From contig JAJRYV010000101.1 in NCBI GenBank assembly GCA_024275575.1, positions 1 to 64,000 of the forward strand: a DNA stretch of 64,000 nt, given 5' to 3'. Under the pieces are notes generated by a model, which was given only the letters and a program-made list of their open reading frames with translations, searched no databases and had not been told where the DNA came from. This DNA is from a bacterium. Lineage in GTDB: Bacteria; Zhuqueibacterota; Zhuqueibacteria; Zhuqueibacterales; Geothermadaptataceae. The stretch's first letter is position 1, and every line of letters begins with the position of its first letter. The position numbers and the translations under genes were made by a program. Of this stretch, positions 28,224 to 35,703 are shown piece after piece.

Positions 28224-29219
28224 CTATACTGTTTGTTTAACCGGAGAGAGTTTTATATCGTTCACGATAAGATATCCTTTCAAAGAACTGAGAAACCCGG
28301 TAATATCATCCTTTGTTATGGCCCCCATATTAGCGAGGCGAAAAGTATTCTGTTTTGCGCCTTTTCCCGGATAAATCGTATAACCGCGCTGGTCAAGATA
28401 ATCATGCATTTTTGTAAAACTGTAATTATTACTATCAGGCTCAATAATGGCCGTCAATATTTTTGAATGATATTTTTTCTCGACAAGATAGTGAAACCCG
28501 AGTTCCCGCAGGCCTTTTTCAAGCACCTCGTACATTTCGCTATACCGCTGCTCCCGTCCTGGTCCCGTTTCGAGAAAATATTCATTTATGGCCTGTCTTA
28601 GGGCATAAAAAATCTGCACCGGCGGGGTAAATTGCATCTCATGTTTTTGAGCAAAAAAGACATAGTTCTGATAAAGATTAAAATAGAAATTTCTTGGTTT
28701 GATCTCTTTGCTCTTTTCAAGGGATTCTTGCTTGCAGATTACAAAGCTGAGCCCGGCCATCGCCTGAATACATTTATTTGTCGATGCGATAAGATAATGA
28801 ATATCTGAGCGCTTTATGTTTATTTGAATGCCCGCGAAAGAGGACATGGCGTCAACGATTGTTTCAACACCAAATTTTCGGGCGATAGCGGAAATTGCCG
28901 TGATATCATTCAGGATTCCGACGGTTGTCTCGTGATGAATAAAAGCAATATGGGATATTTCTTTTTTATGCCGCTCGAGAATATTCTCAAGCTTTTTACT
29001 ATTGACAGGGTCGCCCCAGGTTATATTGTAATCGATGTGTGAAATGCCATATCCATCGCATATCTGTTGCATCCTTTTGCCGTAAGCGCCATTGTTGATG
29101 ATAAGAACCGATTTATCGCGGGGAACAACCGAGCTTAAAACAGCTTCGACAGCACCCGTTCCTGACGAAGCAAAAAGCACCGCTTCATACATATCCTCGC
29201 CATGAACAATTCTGACCAA
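28224..29219 (-). CDS. 2-aminoethylphosphonate-pyruvate transaminase, C-terminal part of a split PntC fusion
   Basis: This PLP transaminase interconverts phosphonoacetaldehyde plus an amino donor with 2-aminoethylphosphonate. VDAMSSFAG holds the PLP aspartate and ASTNKCIQ the Schiff-base lysine. The segment has no proper start. The transaminase N-terminus (ILLNPGPAT...NDICPR) is encoded at the end of the cytidylyltransferase gene upstream, and the codons 29220-29258 continue the same frame as HEFGELISGIRQDL after one TAA. Homologues read CPRExEFG here, so the stop sits at the glutamate codon. Without readthrough or a TTG restart at 29219, the enzyme would lack its first 30 or so residues. The natural product is therefore probably a single PntC-transaminase protein of about 625 residues. 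Confidence 0.85.
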   Translation of the reverse strand: MVRIVHGEDMYEAVLFASSGTGAVEAVLSSVVPRDKSVLIINNGAYGKRMQQICDGYGISHIDYNITWGDPVNSKKLENILERHKKEISHIAFIHHETTVGILNDITAISAIARKFGVETIVDAMSSFAGIQINIKRSDIHYLIASTNKCIQAMAGLSFVICKQESLEKSKEIKPRNFYFNLYQNYVFFAQKHEMQFTPPVQIFYALRQAINEYFLETGPGREQRYSEMYEVLEKGLRELGFHYLVEKKYHSKILTAIIEPDSNNYSFTKMHDYLDQRGYTIYPGKGAKQNTFRLANMGAITKDDITGFLSSLKGYLIVNDIKLSPVKQTV

Positions 29220-29258
29220 ATCCTGCCTGATCCCGCTTATAAGCTCACCGAACTCGTG

Positions 29259-30104
29259 TTATCTCGGACAAATATCGTTAACGAGCATGGCGCTTTTGAC
29301 AGAATTTGTCGTGGTGGCAGGCCCCGGGTTTAGCAGGATATTTCTCGAAACTCTTTTCGATATAATGACTTCCACATCTCTTTGTTTAATGAGTGGATAG
29401 ATATTTTCACGGGCTTTGCTTAAATGGTTTTCATCATCAATTTCTATCCATGCCAGATTTTCTATGTATTCATAATGTATGGCATTTGAATCGCTGATAG
29501 CCGTGAGACAATCCTCATAGTGATACTGAGCGATAGCCTTGCATTTTTCTTTGGCGCAATGTAGCATCTGCTGATACAGCTTTAGTGATATTTTGGAAAT
29601 ACCGACAAGCTCGCCTGCGAGAATATTTATATCATCACGTTGCTTTGACAACTTGATGATTCTATCACCCTGAACTCCAACATAAACTTCATCGCCTGCG
29701 CCGGTTTTTCCGGAAAGTAAAATACAGTTATCTTTTGAAGAATTTTGCAATGTCTCGAGGGCGCTGTATTCGTAAATCAGGTCAGACTCTAACAGCAAGA
29801 AATCATTTTTGACAAGAGAAGCCGCAGCACAGAGGGAAAGCATACTGCCTGTTGTCACAAATTCCGGATTATGAATTGTCCGGATAAAAGGGAGCCTTTC
29901 AGCAAGTATTTCATAAAATTCATGGCAATAACCGGTTACGATGATAATATCATTTATTCCAGCGCGAATAAGTTTAGCAATCGATTCTTCGATAATCGGT
30001 ATGTCCCCCAATCTTAAAAACCCTTTCGGACGGTCATCGAACTTGCCTTTAAGCCGGGAGCCAACCCCGGCACCTAATATGACTGCTTGTCGAATATTGA
30101 ACAT
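29259..30104 (-). CDS. pntC: PntC-type CTP:phosphonate cytidylyltransferase, N-terminal part of a split fusion
   Basis: This cytoplasmic nucleotidyltransferase activates 2-aminoethylphosphonate with CTP to give CMP-aminoethylphosphonate. Residues 1-245 show the sugar-nucleotidyltransferase fold with GAGVGSRLKGK, the lysine in DRPKGFLRL, and LLLESDLIY for metal binding. The last 35 residues (RNILLNPGPATT to NDICPR) do not belong to this fold. They are the start of an aminoethylphosphonate transaminase, and the TAA at 29259-29261 interrupts that domain in frame. PntC-transaminase fusions are known in Treponema and other phosphonate producers. AAAGAGA lies upstream of the ATG at 30104. Confidence 0.85.
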   Translation of the reverse strand: MFNIRQAVILGAGVGSRLKGKFDDRPKGFLRLGDIPIIEESIAKLIRAGINDIIIVTGYCHEFYEILAERLPFIRTIHNPEFVTTGSMLSLCAAASLVKNDFLLLESDLIYEYSALETLQNSSKDNCILLSGKTGAGDEVYVGVQGDRIIKLSKQRDDINILAGELVGISKISLKLYQQMLHCAKEKCKAIAQYHYEDCLTAISDSNAIHYEYIENLAWIEIDDENHLSKARENIYPLIKQRDVEVIISKRVSRNILLNPGPATTTNSVKSAMLVNDICPR

Positions 30105-30115
30105 AAAATCTCTTT

Positions 30116-31276
30116 TTAATAAGTGTTATTCAGATAGTTCATAAATCTTTCTTTTACCTTTTCCGGTTTAATCGTCGGCCTGCCCAGGTTTTCCGGAACA
30201 CCGGGATTCGTTTTGAGATGAATAAAAATGGCGCCCTTCATCTCCATCGCTTGAGATATGCGGCGATTAAACACATCAAGGTCGTCAGTGGAAAAAATAT
30301 GCTTGTAGCCGAAACCTTTTGCAATGTCTGGAAATGAGACTTTGCCTGATAAAGACTGCTGCCCCCCTGTTGATTCATGGATTTGATTATCAAAAAGAAT
30401 ATGGATCAAATTAGCGGGCGCATACATGGCGATTACCGCCATAGAACCCGCCCGCATCAGCAAGGCGCCATCACCATCCACTACAATAACTTTTAACGCT
30501 GATTTGCTGAGCGCCAAACCGGTACCAATGGACAGGGCACATCCCATAGATCCGGCCATATAAAGCTGGTTGCCCCTGTCTTCAAGCATACAAAGTTCAC
30601 GCCCGGTAAAACCTGTTGTTGCAATGACTGCAGTTCCTTCTCCTGATATTGACTGTATTATTTGCAGGGCCTCGTTACGGGTAGGTCTTTTATTATTTCC
30701 GATATTGCAATTATCTTCGATTGGTTCGGCAAGCGCCAGATCGCCTGTATAATCGAAAGCATTTAGCTTATATGGCGCCATATCTCCCTTGCGCATGACA
30801 AACGCAAAAGGAAGCTTTTTCTCCTTCATAAAGACTTCTGATTTCTCAAGGACGCTCTCGATTTCTTCACGTGATTGTGGAAAATATGACCAACCGATTT
30901 GCATGGTTTCAAGAAGGTCTGTGGTGATTTTTCCCATTAGTTCATGTTGCGGTTCATCTTTTGAGCCACCCGGTTCGCCACGTAGTGTAACGATTAACAA
31001 TGCTGGAATTTTAAAAGTGTGAGTTAAAGAAATCAATGGGTTTACAGCATTTCCAAGCCCTGAATTCTGAAACATAACAACACTTTTTTTGCCCGCCAGA
31101 GCAGCCCCGCAGGCTAATCCAATAGCATCACCTTCGTTTGCGGCATTGACAAAACTAAACGCAGCGTTGCTCATGACATAATTAATTATCGGTTTAAGAT
31201 AGGAACAAGGAGTCCCGGTATAAAAATTAAAACCGCGGTTTAAACATCGCTCTAAAAAATCTCCGGTATTAATCAC
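30116..31276 (-). CDS. ppd: Phosphonopyruvate decarboxylase
   Basis: This 386-residue thiamine-diphosphate enzyme decarboxylates phosphonopyruvate to phosphonoacetaldehyde, the irreversible step that drives phosphonate formation. The N-terminal pyrimidine-binding half contains FYTGTPCSYLKP and NAANEGDAIGLACG. The C-terminal half has the cofactor motif GDGALLMRAGS followed by FDNQIHESTGGQ. A GTG at 31276 with AGGAA close upstream is the apparent start and matches the N-termini of homologues. It is separated from PEP mutase by 3 bases and precedes the cytidylyltransferase by 11, so it is clearly in one operon. Confidence 0.93.
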   Translation of the reverse strand: MINTGDFLERCLNRGFNFYTGTPCSYLKPIINYVMSNAAFSFVNAANEGDAIGLACGAALAGKKSVVMFQNSGLGNAVNPLISLTHTFKIPALLIVTLRGEPGGSKDEPQHELMGKITTDLLETMQIGWSYFPQSREEIESVLEKSEVFMKEKKLPFAFVMRKGDMAPYKLNAFDYTGDLALAEPIEDNCNIGNNKRPTRNEALQIIQSISGEGTAVIATTGFTGRELCMLEDRGNQLYMAGSMGCALSIGTGLALSKSALKVIVVDGDGALLMRAGSMAVIAMYAPANLIHILFDNQIHESTGGQQSLSGKVSFPDIAKGFGYKHIFSTDDLDVFNRRISQAMEMKGAIFIHLKTNPGVPENLGRPTIKPEKVKERFMNYLNNTY

Positions 31277-31279
31277 TTC

Positions 31280-32161
31280 CTAATTCCCCTCAATAGCGGG
31301 GAGATATTTCTTCTCGGCCTGGGTCAATTCATTCGCTTCCTGTAGTTCAAATACTTCAGCAAGGGTGGCGACTTTTTTTTCAACATCAACAAGGGACTGC
31401 ATTTCATGTATCTGCAGGGCTGTTTTCTTCATGGCGGTGATCGCTGATCTCATCAAATGGTTGGCCCAAATAACCAGACTGATATCTAATTCTCTAAAAA
31501 TGCTTGTTGGGGTGGTGTAGTATTTTGTCGGAACAATGACAACCGCCCCACGGTTGCCCCATTCTTTCAGAAATGAATGGATTTCATCAAAAGTTGAAAT
31601 TTTGCTATGTATCAGCACCGCATCTGCACCTGCCTGGTGGTAGGCAATTGCGCGCTTCAGTGTTTCATCGACGCCCCATCCGGCAATAAAGGCTTCCACT
31701 CGGGCGATAACGCAGAAATCATCATCTTTCTGTGAATCTTTTCCGGCTTTAATTTTACCGCAAAATTCATCGATATTAGCAAGTTTTTGATGCTCACTTA
31801 GAAAACTATTGGTCTTCGGGAAAAGCTTGTCCTCTATACAAACTCCAGCGATATCACGGTGCTCGAGTTTTTTGACAAGTCTGCGAAAGTTATTGAAGTT
31901 CCCATAGCCTGTATCTCCATCCAGCAAGATTGGAATAGAGGTCGCATCGCTCATAAATTCCACGATTTCCAGCACTTGTGTCCAGCTCGCTTCGTTATTA
32001 TCGCGAATACCAAGCGCCGCACTCATCGAAAGCCCACTCGCCCAAATGCCTTTGAAGCCTGACTGCTCAACAATTCGGGCAGACAAACCATTGTGCGCTT
32101 CCATTAAAAATCCCAGATCAGCGCTAAACAGCATATTTTTTAATAGTGTCGTTTTTTTCAA
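31280..32161 (-). CDS. pepM: Phosphoenolpyruvate mutase
   Basis: This 293-residue enzyme rearranges phosphoenolpyruvate to phosphonopyruvate, forming the C-P bond that starts nearly all phosphonate pathways. The diagnostic motif [10 protein letters not shown] is at residues 110-119, separating it from isocitrate-lyase-type relatives. DGDTGYGN at 81-88 holds the metal-binding aspartates. The apparent start is TTG (32159-32161), backed by a strong AAGGAG 6-7 bases upstream; no ATG is placed as well. It follows a perfect 15-base-pair hairpin after the LicD gene and leads the decarboxylase and cytidylyltransferase genes. Confidence 0.95.
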   Translation of the reverse strand: MKKTTLLKNMLFSADLGFLMEAHNGLSARIVEQSGFKGIWASGLSMSAALGIRDNNEASWTQVLEIVEFMSDATSIPILLDGDTGYGNFNNFRRLVKKLEHRDIAGVCIEDKLFPKTNSFLSEHQKLANIDEFCGKIKAGKDSQKDDDFCVIARVEAFIAGWGVDETLKRAIAYHQAGADAVLIHSKISTFDEIHSFLKEWGNRGAVVIVPTKYYTTPTSIFRELDISLVIWANHLMRSAITAMKKTALQIHEMQSLVDVEKKVATLAEVFELQEANELTQAEKKYLPAIEGN

Positions 32162-32204
32162 TTTTTTCTCCTTGGGAAGCTAAATCCCGTAAATTCTATG
32201 ATAT

Positions 32205-32238
32205 CCAGGTGTATTTCATTGTTATGAAATACACCTGG
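32205..32238 (-). promoter_or_regulatory. Perfect 15-bp hairpin between licD and pepM
   Basis: CCAGGTGTATTTCAT (32205-32219) and ATGAAATACACCTGG (32224-32238) form a perfect stem with a 4-base loop. No T-run follows on either side, so it is not a standard intrinsic terminator. In the transcript it would separate the LicD gene from the phosphonate genes and could act as an RNA processing or stability element, or a binding palindrome. Confidence 0.6.
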
Positions 32239-32254
32239 TTGAGCGCCAGGAAAG

Positions 32255-32953
32255 TTATTTTTGTACTTGCAGAAATTTCAGTACATCATTCACTGTTTTT
32301 TTAACGAGTGGAAACCCGGTAGGTTTGTAAAGCCGGTGATCGAGTGTAGAAGGTATGCAATAGTGCATCCAGTCGTCGGTGCCGAAATATTCATTCAGTA
32401 TTTTTTCAGGGTTATGAGGAATTAAAACAGAAAAATCTTTAAATGTTTTTCGCTGTAATGGAAAAAAATCAGCAGTATGATAAACAAACTTTTCAGGTGG
32501 AAGAGTCATGCTCCCTGTTTTAAAAACAGGCTCCCATATCCCAAGCCACGGGAATTTCCAGCCAACCTCCGGGATAGCGCTGCCTTTCTTTGAATAAATG
32601 CGATATCCGCATCGTGTTTTAAGTTTGATAACAGGTAGTTTAGCGATGGGGCTTATTCTGCGAATATCCTGCAAAACAGTATATCCTCTTTCTGCAAACT
32701 TTTCAATGCAGCGCTTTTCAAATTTTTTGATATCAAAGATGATAATATCGAGGTCATCATCCCAGGGAATGAAATCACTATGACGCAAAAGTCCGAGCAG
32801 GGTGCCAAACATCAGGCAGTAATCTATACCTTCCGATGTTAAAATATCATCAGCATCACGAAGATGTTGTATTGCCGCCTCTTTTTCCTGGAAGAAACCG
32901 GTTTTTTTAAAATAGATTAATTCACTATCATTATTTTTCATGAATAGCTTCAT
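32255..32953 (-). CDS. LicD family phospho-/phosphono-head-group transferase
   Basis: This 232-residue protein of the LicD (fukutin-like) nucleotidyltransferase-fold family moves phosphorylcholine or similar groups from a CDP donor to surface glycans. The core motif is GTLLGLLRHSDF followed by IPWDDDLDIII, with the metal-binding aspartates. It is the first gene of the minus-strand run that makes CMP-aminoethylphosphonate, so aminoethylphosphonate is the likely group transferred. The acceptor, probably a lipopolysaccharide or capsule sugar, is not shown by the sequence. Confidence 0.82.
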   Translation of the reverse strand: MKLFMKNNDSELIYFKKTGFFQEKEAAIQHLRDADDILTSEGIDYCLMFGTLLGLLRHSDFIPWDDDLDIIIFDIKKFEKRCIEKFAERGYTVLQDIRRISPIAKLPVIKLKTRCGYRIYSKKGSAIPEVGWKFPWLGIWEPVFKTGSMTLPPEKFVYHTADFFPLQRKTFKDFSVLIPHNPEKILNEYFGTDDWMHYCIPSTLDHRLYKPTGFPLVKKTVNDVLKFLQVQK

Positions 32954-33170
32954 TTCTTTGATTTATTATCGGGTAAACTTTTAGCTTGGGATTCTATGGC
33001 AATTAGCTTGATTAAAGCCAACCTTCAGCTTATCCTGCCGTAATCTCTAGACTTTTTTGCCGACAATCTCAAAAAGGAGAACACCCGAAGGATTCCAGCT
33101 ATAGATATATAGGGGGAATATTGTAAGATTTTTGGACAACCTTTAAATCTATCAAGATTCGTGATCTTTC

Positions 33171-34112
33171 CTACAGATTTTTTTTGATAGCAAGGGTAAA
33201 CTGTTGTATGCGGTTATTGCCAAAATCGACAACATATATTTTTTCGCTATCTATTGCAATATCTATCGGTCGATCGAATTGTCCGGGTTCCCGGCCATAG
33301 GCGCCGAATTGCATCAGAAATTCGCCGTTGGTATTAAAAACCTGGATGCGGTGGTTATAAAAATCGACTGCGTAAATTCGTTGGTTTTTGTCTATTGCAA
33401 TCGCATTGACCACATCGAATTCACCCGTTGCCGTTCCTTTTTTGCCCCAGCCAAAAATATAGTTTCCCTGTGAATCGTACTTTTGAATGCGGTGATTGTA
33501 GGCATCGGCAACAAAGATGGAACCATCGGCAGCAGCTACGGCGTCGGTGGGGTAATACAATTGTCCGGCTGCATGCCCTTTTTCGCCAATCGCCAATAAC
33601 GGCGCCCCTGTTTCGGTTAAAACCTGCACGCGGTGGTGGTAAAAATCTGCAATGATGAGGCGGCCGCCGGCGTCGAAGTTTACGGAAGCGGGAGCATCGA
33701 ATTGCCCCGCCGCTCCGCCGCTTTTTCCCACGGTTCGCTGTGAATTTCCCCGGGAATCAAAGACCTGAATACGGTCATTTCCATATTCCGGCACAAAGAC
33801 GAAACCCGCAGCACTCACCGATAAGTGCATTGGCCGACCTAATTGGTTTTCGCCGTTATGGGTTTTTCCCCATTCGAGCAAAAAAGAACCAGCTTTACTG
33901 AATTTTTGGATGCGGTTGTTTCCCGTATCAGCAACATAAACGCGGCCAAAAGTATCCAGCGCGATACCGACAGGTTCATTGAACCGGCCAGCTTCTTTCC
34001 CGCGTGTTCCCCACTCGCCTGCGAATTGAACAGTTATATTTTTCGGTTTTTGTTCACAACTGAATAACATCAGGCTTAAAAATAATATCGTGTTTTTGAT
34101 TAATTCTTTCAT
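33171..34112 (-). CDS. NHL-repeat beta-propeller lipoprotein
   Basis: This 313-residue predicted lipoprotein has a signal peptide ending in the lipobox LMLFSC. It contains about six NHL-type repeats, each with a pattern like GRVYVADTGNNRIQKF and a following GEFDVVNAIAID segment, that should close into a beta-propeller. The start at 34112 is chosen because it gives the lipobox and has AGGA upstream; the longer reading frame does not. It is the last gene of the mercury operon, 11 bases after the outer-membrane protein gene. The function is unknown; a binding or scaffold role in the envelope is likely. Confidence 0.75.
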   Translation of the reverse strand: MKELIKNTILFLSLMLFSCEQKPKNITVQFAGEWGTRGKEAGRFNEPVGIALDTFGRVYVADTGNNRIQKFSKAGSFLLEWGKTHNGENQLGRPMHLSVSAAGFVFVPEYGNDRIQVFDSRGNSQRTVGKSGGAAGQFDAPASVNFDAGGRLIIADFYHHRVQVLTETGAPLLAIGEKGHAAGQLYYPTDAVAAADGSIFVADAYNHRIQKYDSQGNYIFGWGKKGTATGEFDVVNAIAIDKNQRIYAVDFYNHRIQVFNTNGEFLMQFGAYGREPGQFDRPIDIAIDSEKIYVVDFGNNRIQQFTLAIKKNL

Positions 34113-34123
34113 CGTATTCCTGC

Positions 34124-35023
34124 TTAAAAAATCAAAATTCGTGTACCGAGTGAAATCGTCCAGTCTGTTGCGAGCTGTGTACCGTTTGGCTGTTGGATGA
34201 GCGGATATTGCAGCGAGGCCTCCAGCAGCCATTTTCTGCCACCGACAAATTGCAGCCCTGGTGAAAGGAATACAATCGTGCCGCCGGAGTTCTCTATAAT
34301 TTGCCCATTGATTCGATTTCTGCCTGTCGTTGCGCCGTTGATTTCCAGAAAACCGTTGAGCTGGGGGGATGGATAGGTTTCATAAATCGCGGGCAGCAGC
34401 CGGTAGCCGAAGGCAAAATTATATACAAAACTGTCGCCAAAATTTGTCGACCCATTCGAGGTGTTCAGATTGTAGATGCCTTCCAGATAAAGACCGATAC
34501 GATTTTTTATCCAGCCGGCTACGGTGGAAAAGGCATAATCCGTCGAACCGCTTCCCAATGCAGGTGATTTATTCTCATTTCCGGAAGGCAATTTAACTGC
34601 TGCTTTGGCGGCAATTCGAAAGGTCTCGAGCTTGCGATCGCGTTGATACAGCAAATACTTTGTGAATAAACGGAAATCGCCGATTCCTCTGCTTGCCGTC
34701 TGCTGCGTACGTGAATCAAAGTCAATATCCATAAATGGCACGATTACACCAACCTGAAAACGTTCATTGAACAGGGTGTAAGGAATGATTACGGGCGTTA
34801 TTCGCACGTTCGCCTGCCGATTCATATCATCGTTGATTTCGCTGCCGGCCTGTAAAAGCGTGGTTTTGTGTACAAATTTTGTAAATGTACGCAGACCGCG
34901 ACCTTGCAGCCCCAGCATGATCGGCGTGTCGGTATTGATCGACGGGCCTTGCGCCTGTGCATTATTTAAAAATATGCAGGAGAATAAAAAACTCACCGCG
35001 ACGGACGAAATGATTCGCTTCAT
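34124..35023 (-). CDS. Outer-membrane beta-barrel protein (MetA-pathway-type transporter family)
   Basis: This 299-residue protein has a signal peptide ending in NAQAQG and many alternating amphipathic strands, ending in an aromatic-rich strand (SLGTRILIF), as outer-membrane barrels do. It resembles the 'MetA-pathway of phenol degradation' transporter family, which is often found beside heavy-metal genes. Its ATG overlaps the stop of the double-HMA gene (ATGA), so it belongs to the mercury operon. It may carry a metal or thiol compound across the outer membrane. The substrate is not known. Confidence 0.7.
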   Translation of the reverse strand: MKRIISSVAVSFLFSCIFLNNAQAQGPSINTDTPIMLGLQGRGLRTFTKFVHKTTLLQAGSEINDDMNRQANVRITPVIIPYTLFNERFQVGVIVPFMDIDFDSRTQQTASRGIGDFRLFTKYLLYQRDRKLETFRIAAKAAVKLPSGNENKSPALGSGSTDYAFSTVAGWIKNRIGLYLEGIYNLNTSNGSTNFGDSFVYNFAFGYRLLPAIYETYPSPQLNGFLEINGATTGRNRINGQIIENSGGTIVFLSPGLQFVGGRKWLLEASLQYPLIQQPNGTQLATDWTISLGTRILIF

Positions 35024-35562
35024 TCTTCTTCCAGCGCTGCTTCAAAACCGAGATCATCGATGGCTTTCACGAATTTTGTTTTATCGAATTTTGTATCCGT
35101 GCAAACAAACGTCGCCTTCTCTCTTTGCAGATCGACATCGACATCGTGAACACAGTCGATTTTAGTGAGCGCATCTTTTACACGTTTTACGCAGCTTTCA
35201 CAGCTCATCCCTTTAATTGAGAGTCCGATTTTATCGCCGTCCATTTTTTCCTCCTTCGTTGCGATGGTTTTTATTTCGCCCGCTGTAAATCCGGCTTCTT
35301 TTATTTTTTTTGTGATGAGATTTTCATCGATTGCCGCACCGTCTTTGTAGGTTAAAATTGCCAGGCCGTCATTGACTTTGATCTCGAGTTTTTCTACGCC
35401 TTCGATGGATTTCAATTTCTTCTCCAGCCCGAAAGCGCAGAAGGGGCAGGAGAGCCCATCGATACGAACGCTAAGCTGTTTTTGTCCACCGAACAAAGCG
35501 CCAGCGGCAAGCAGAAATGCCAGGCTGGCCAATATTGACTTGAAAAAAATAGTATGCTTCAT
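35020..35562 (-). CDS. Membrane-anchored protein with two HMA metal-binding domains
   Basis: This 180-residue protein has an N-terminal signal or anchor (hydrophobic residues about 9-24) and two heavy-metal-associated domains. The first has GLSCPFC, the second GMSCESC, each giving a CxxC metal site of the MerP/Atx1 type. AAGGAG sits 8 bases before the ATG at 35562. It lies between merA and the outer-membrane protein gene and could serve as a periplasmic mercury or copper carrier in place of MerP. A tandem MerP-like protein of this sort is unusual but not unique. Confidence 0.82.
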   Translation of the reverse strand: MKHTIFFKSILASLAFLLAAGALFGGQKQLSVRIDGLSCPFCAFGLEKKLKSIEGVEKLEIKVNDGLAILTYKDGAAIDENLITKKIKEAGFTAGEIKTIATKEEKMDGDKIGLSIKGMSCESCVKRVKDALTKIDCVHDVDVDLQREKATFVCTDTKFDKTKFVKAIDDLGFEAALEEE

Positions 35563-35703
35563 TTTGTGACTCCTTGTAATGACATAAATTGCGATAGAAT
35601 TTTTGTATCTTTTCACCATCTGTTTCCTTGAATTTGCATTGCAAATCTGGTCGGAAGTATTTTATAACAACGCTACATTTTGCTTCATCCTGGATATGCT
35701 TTC

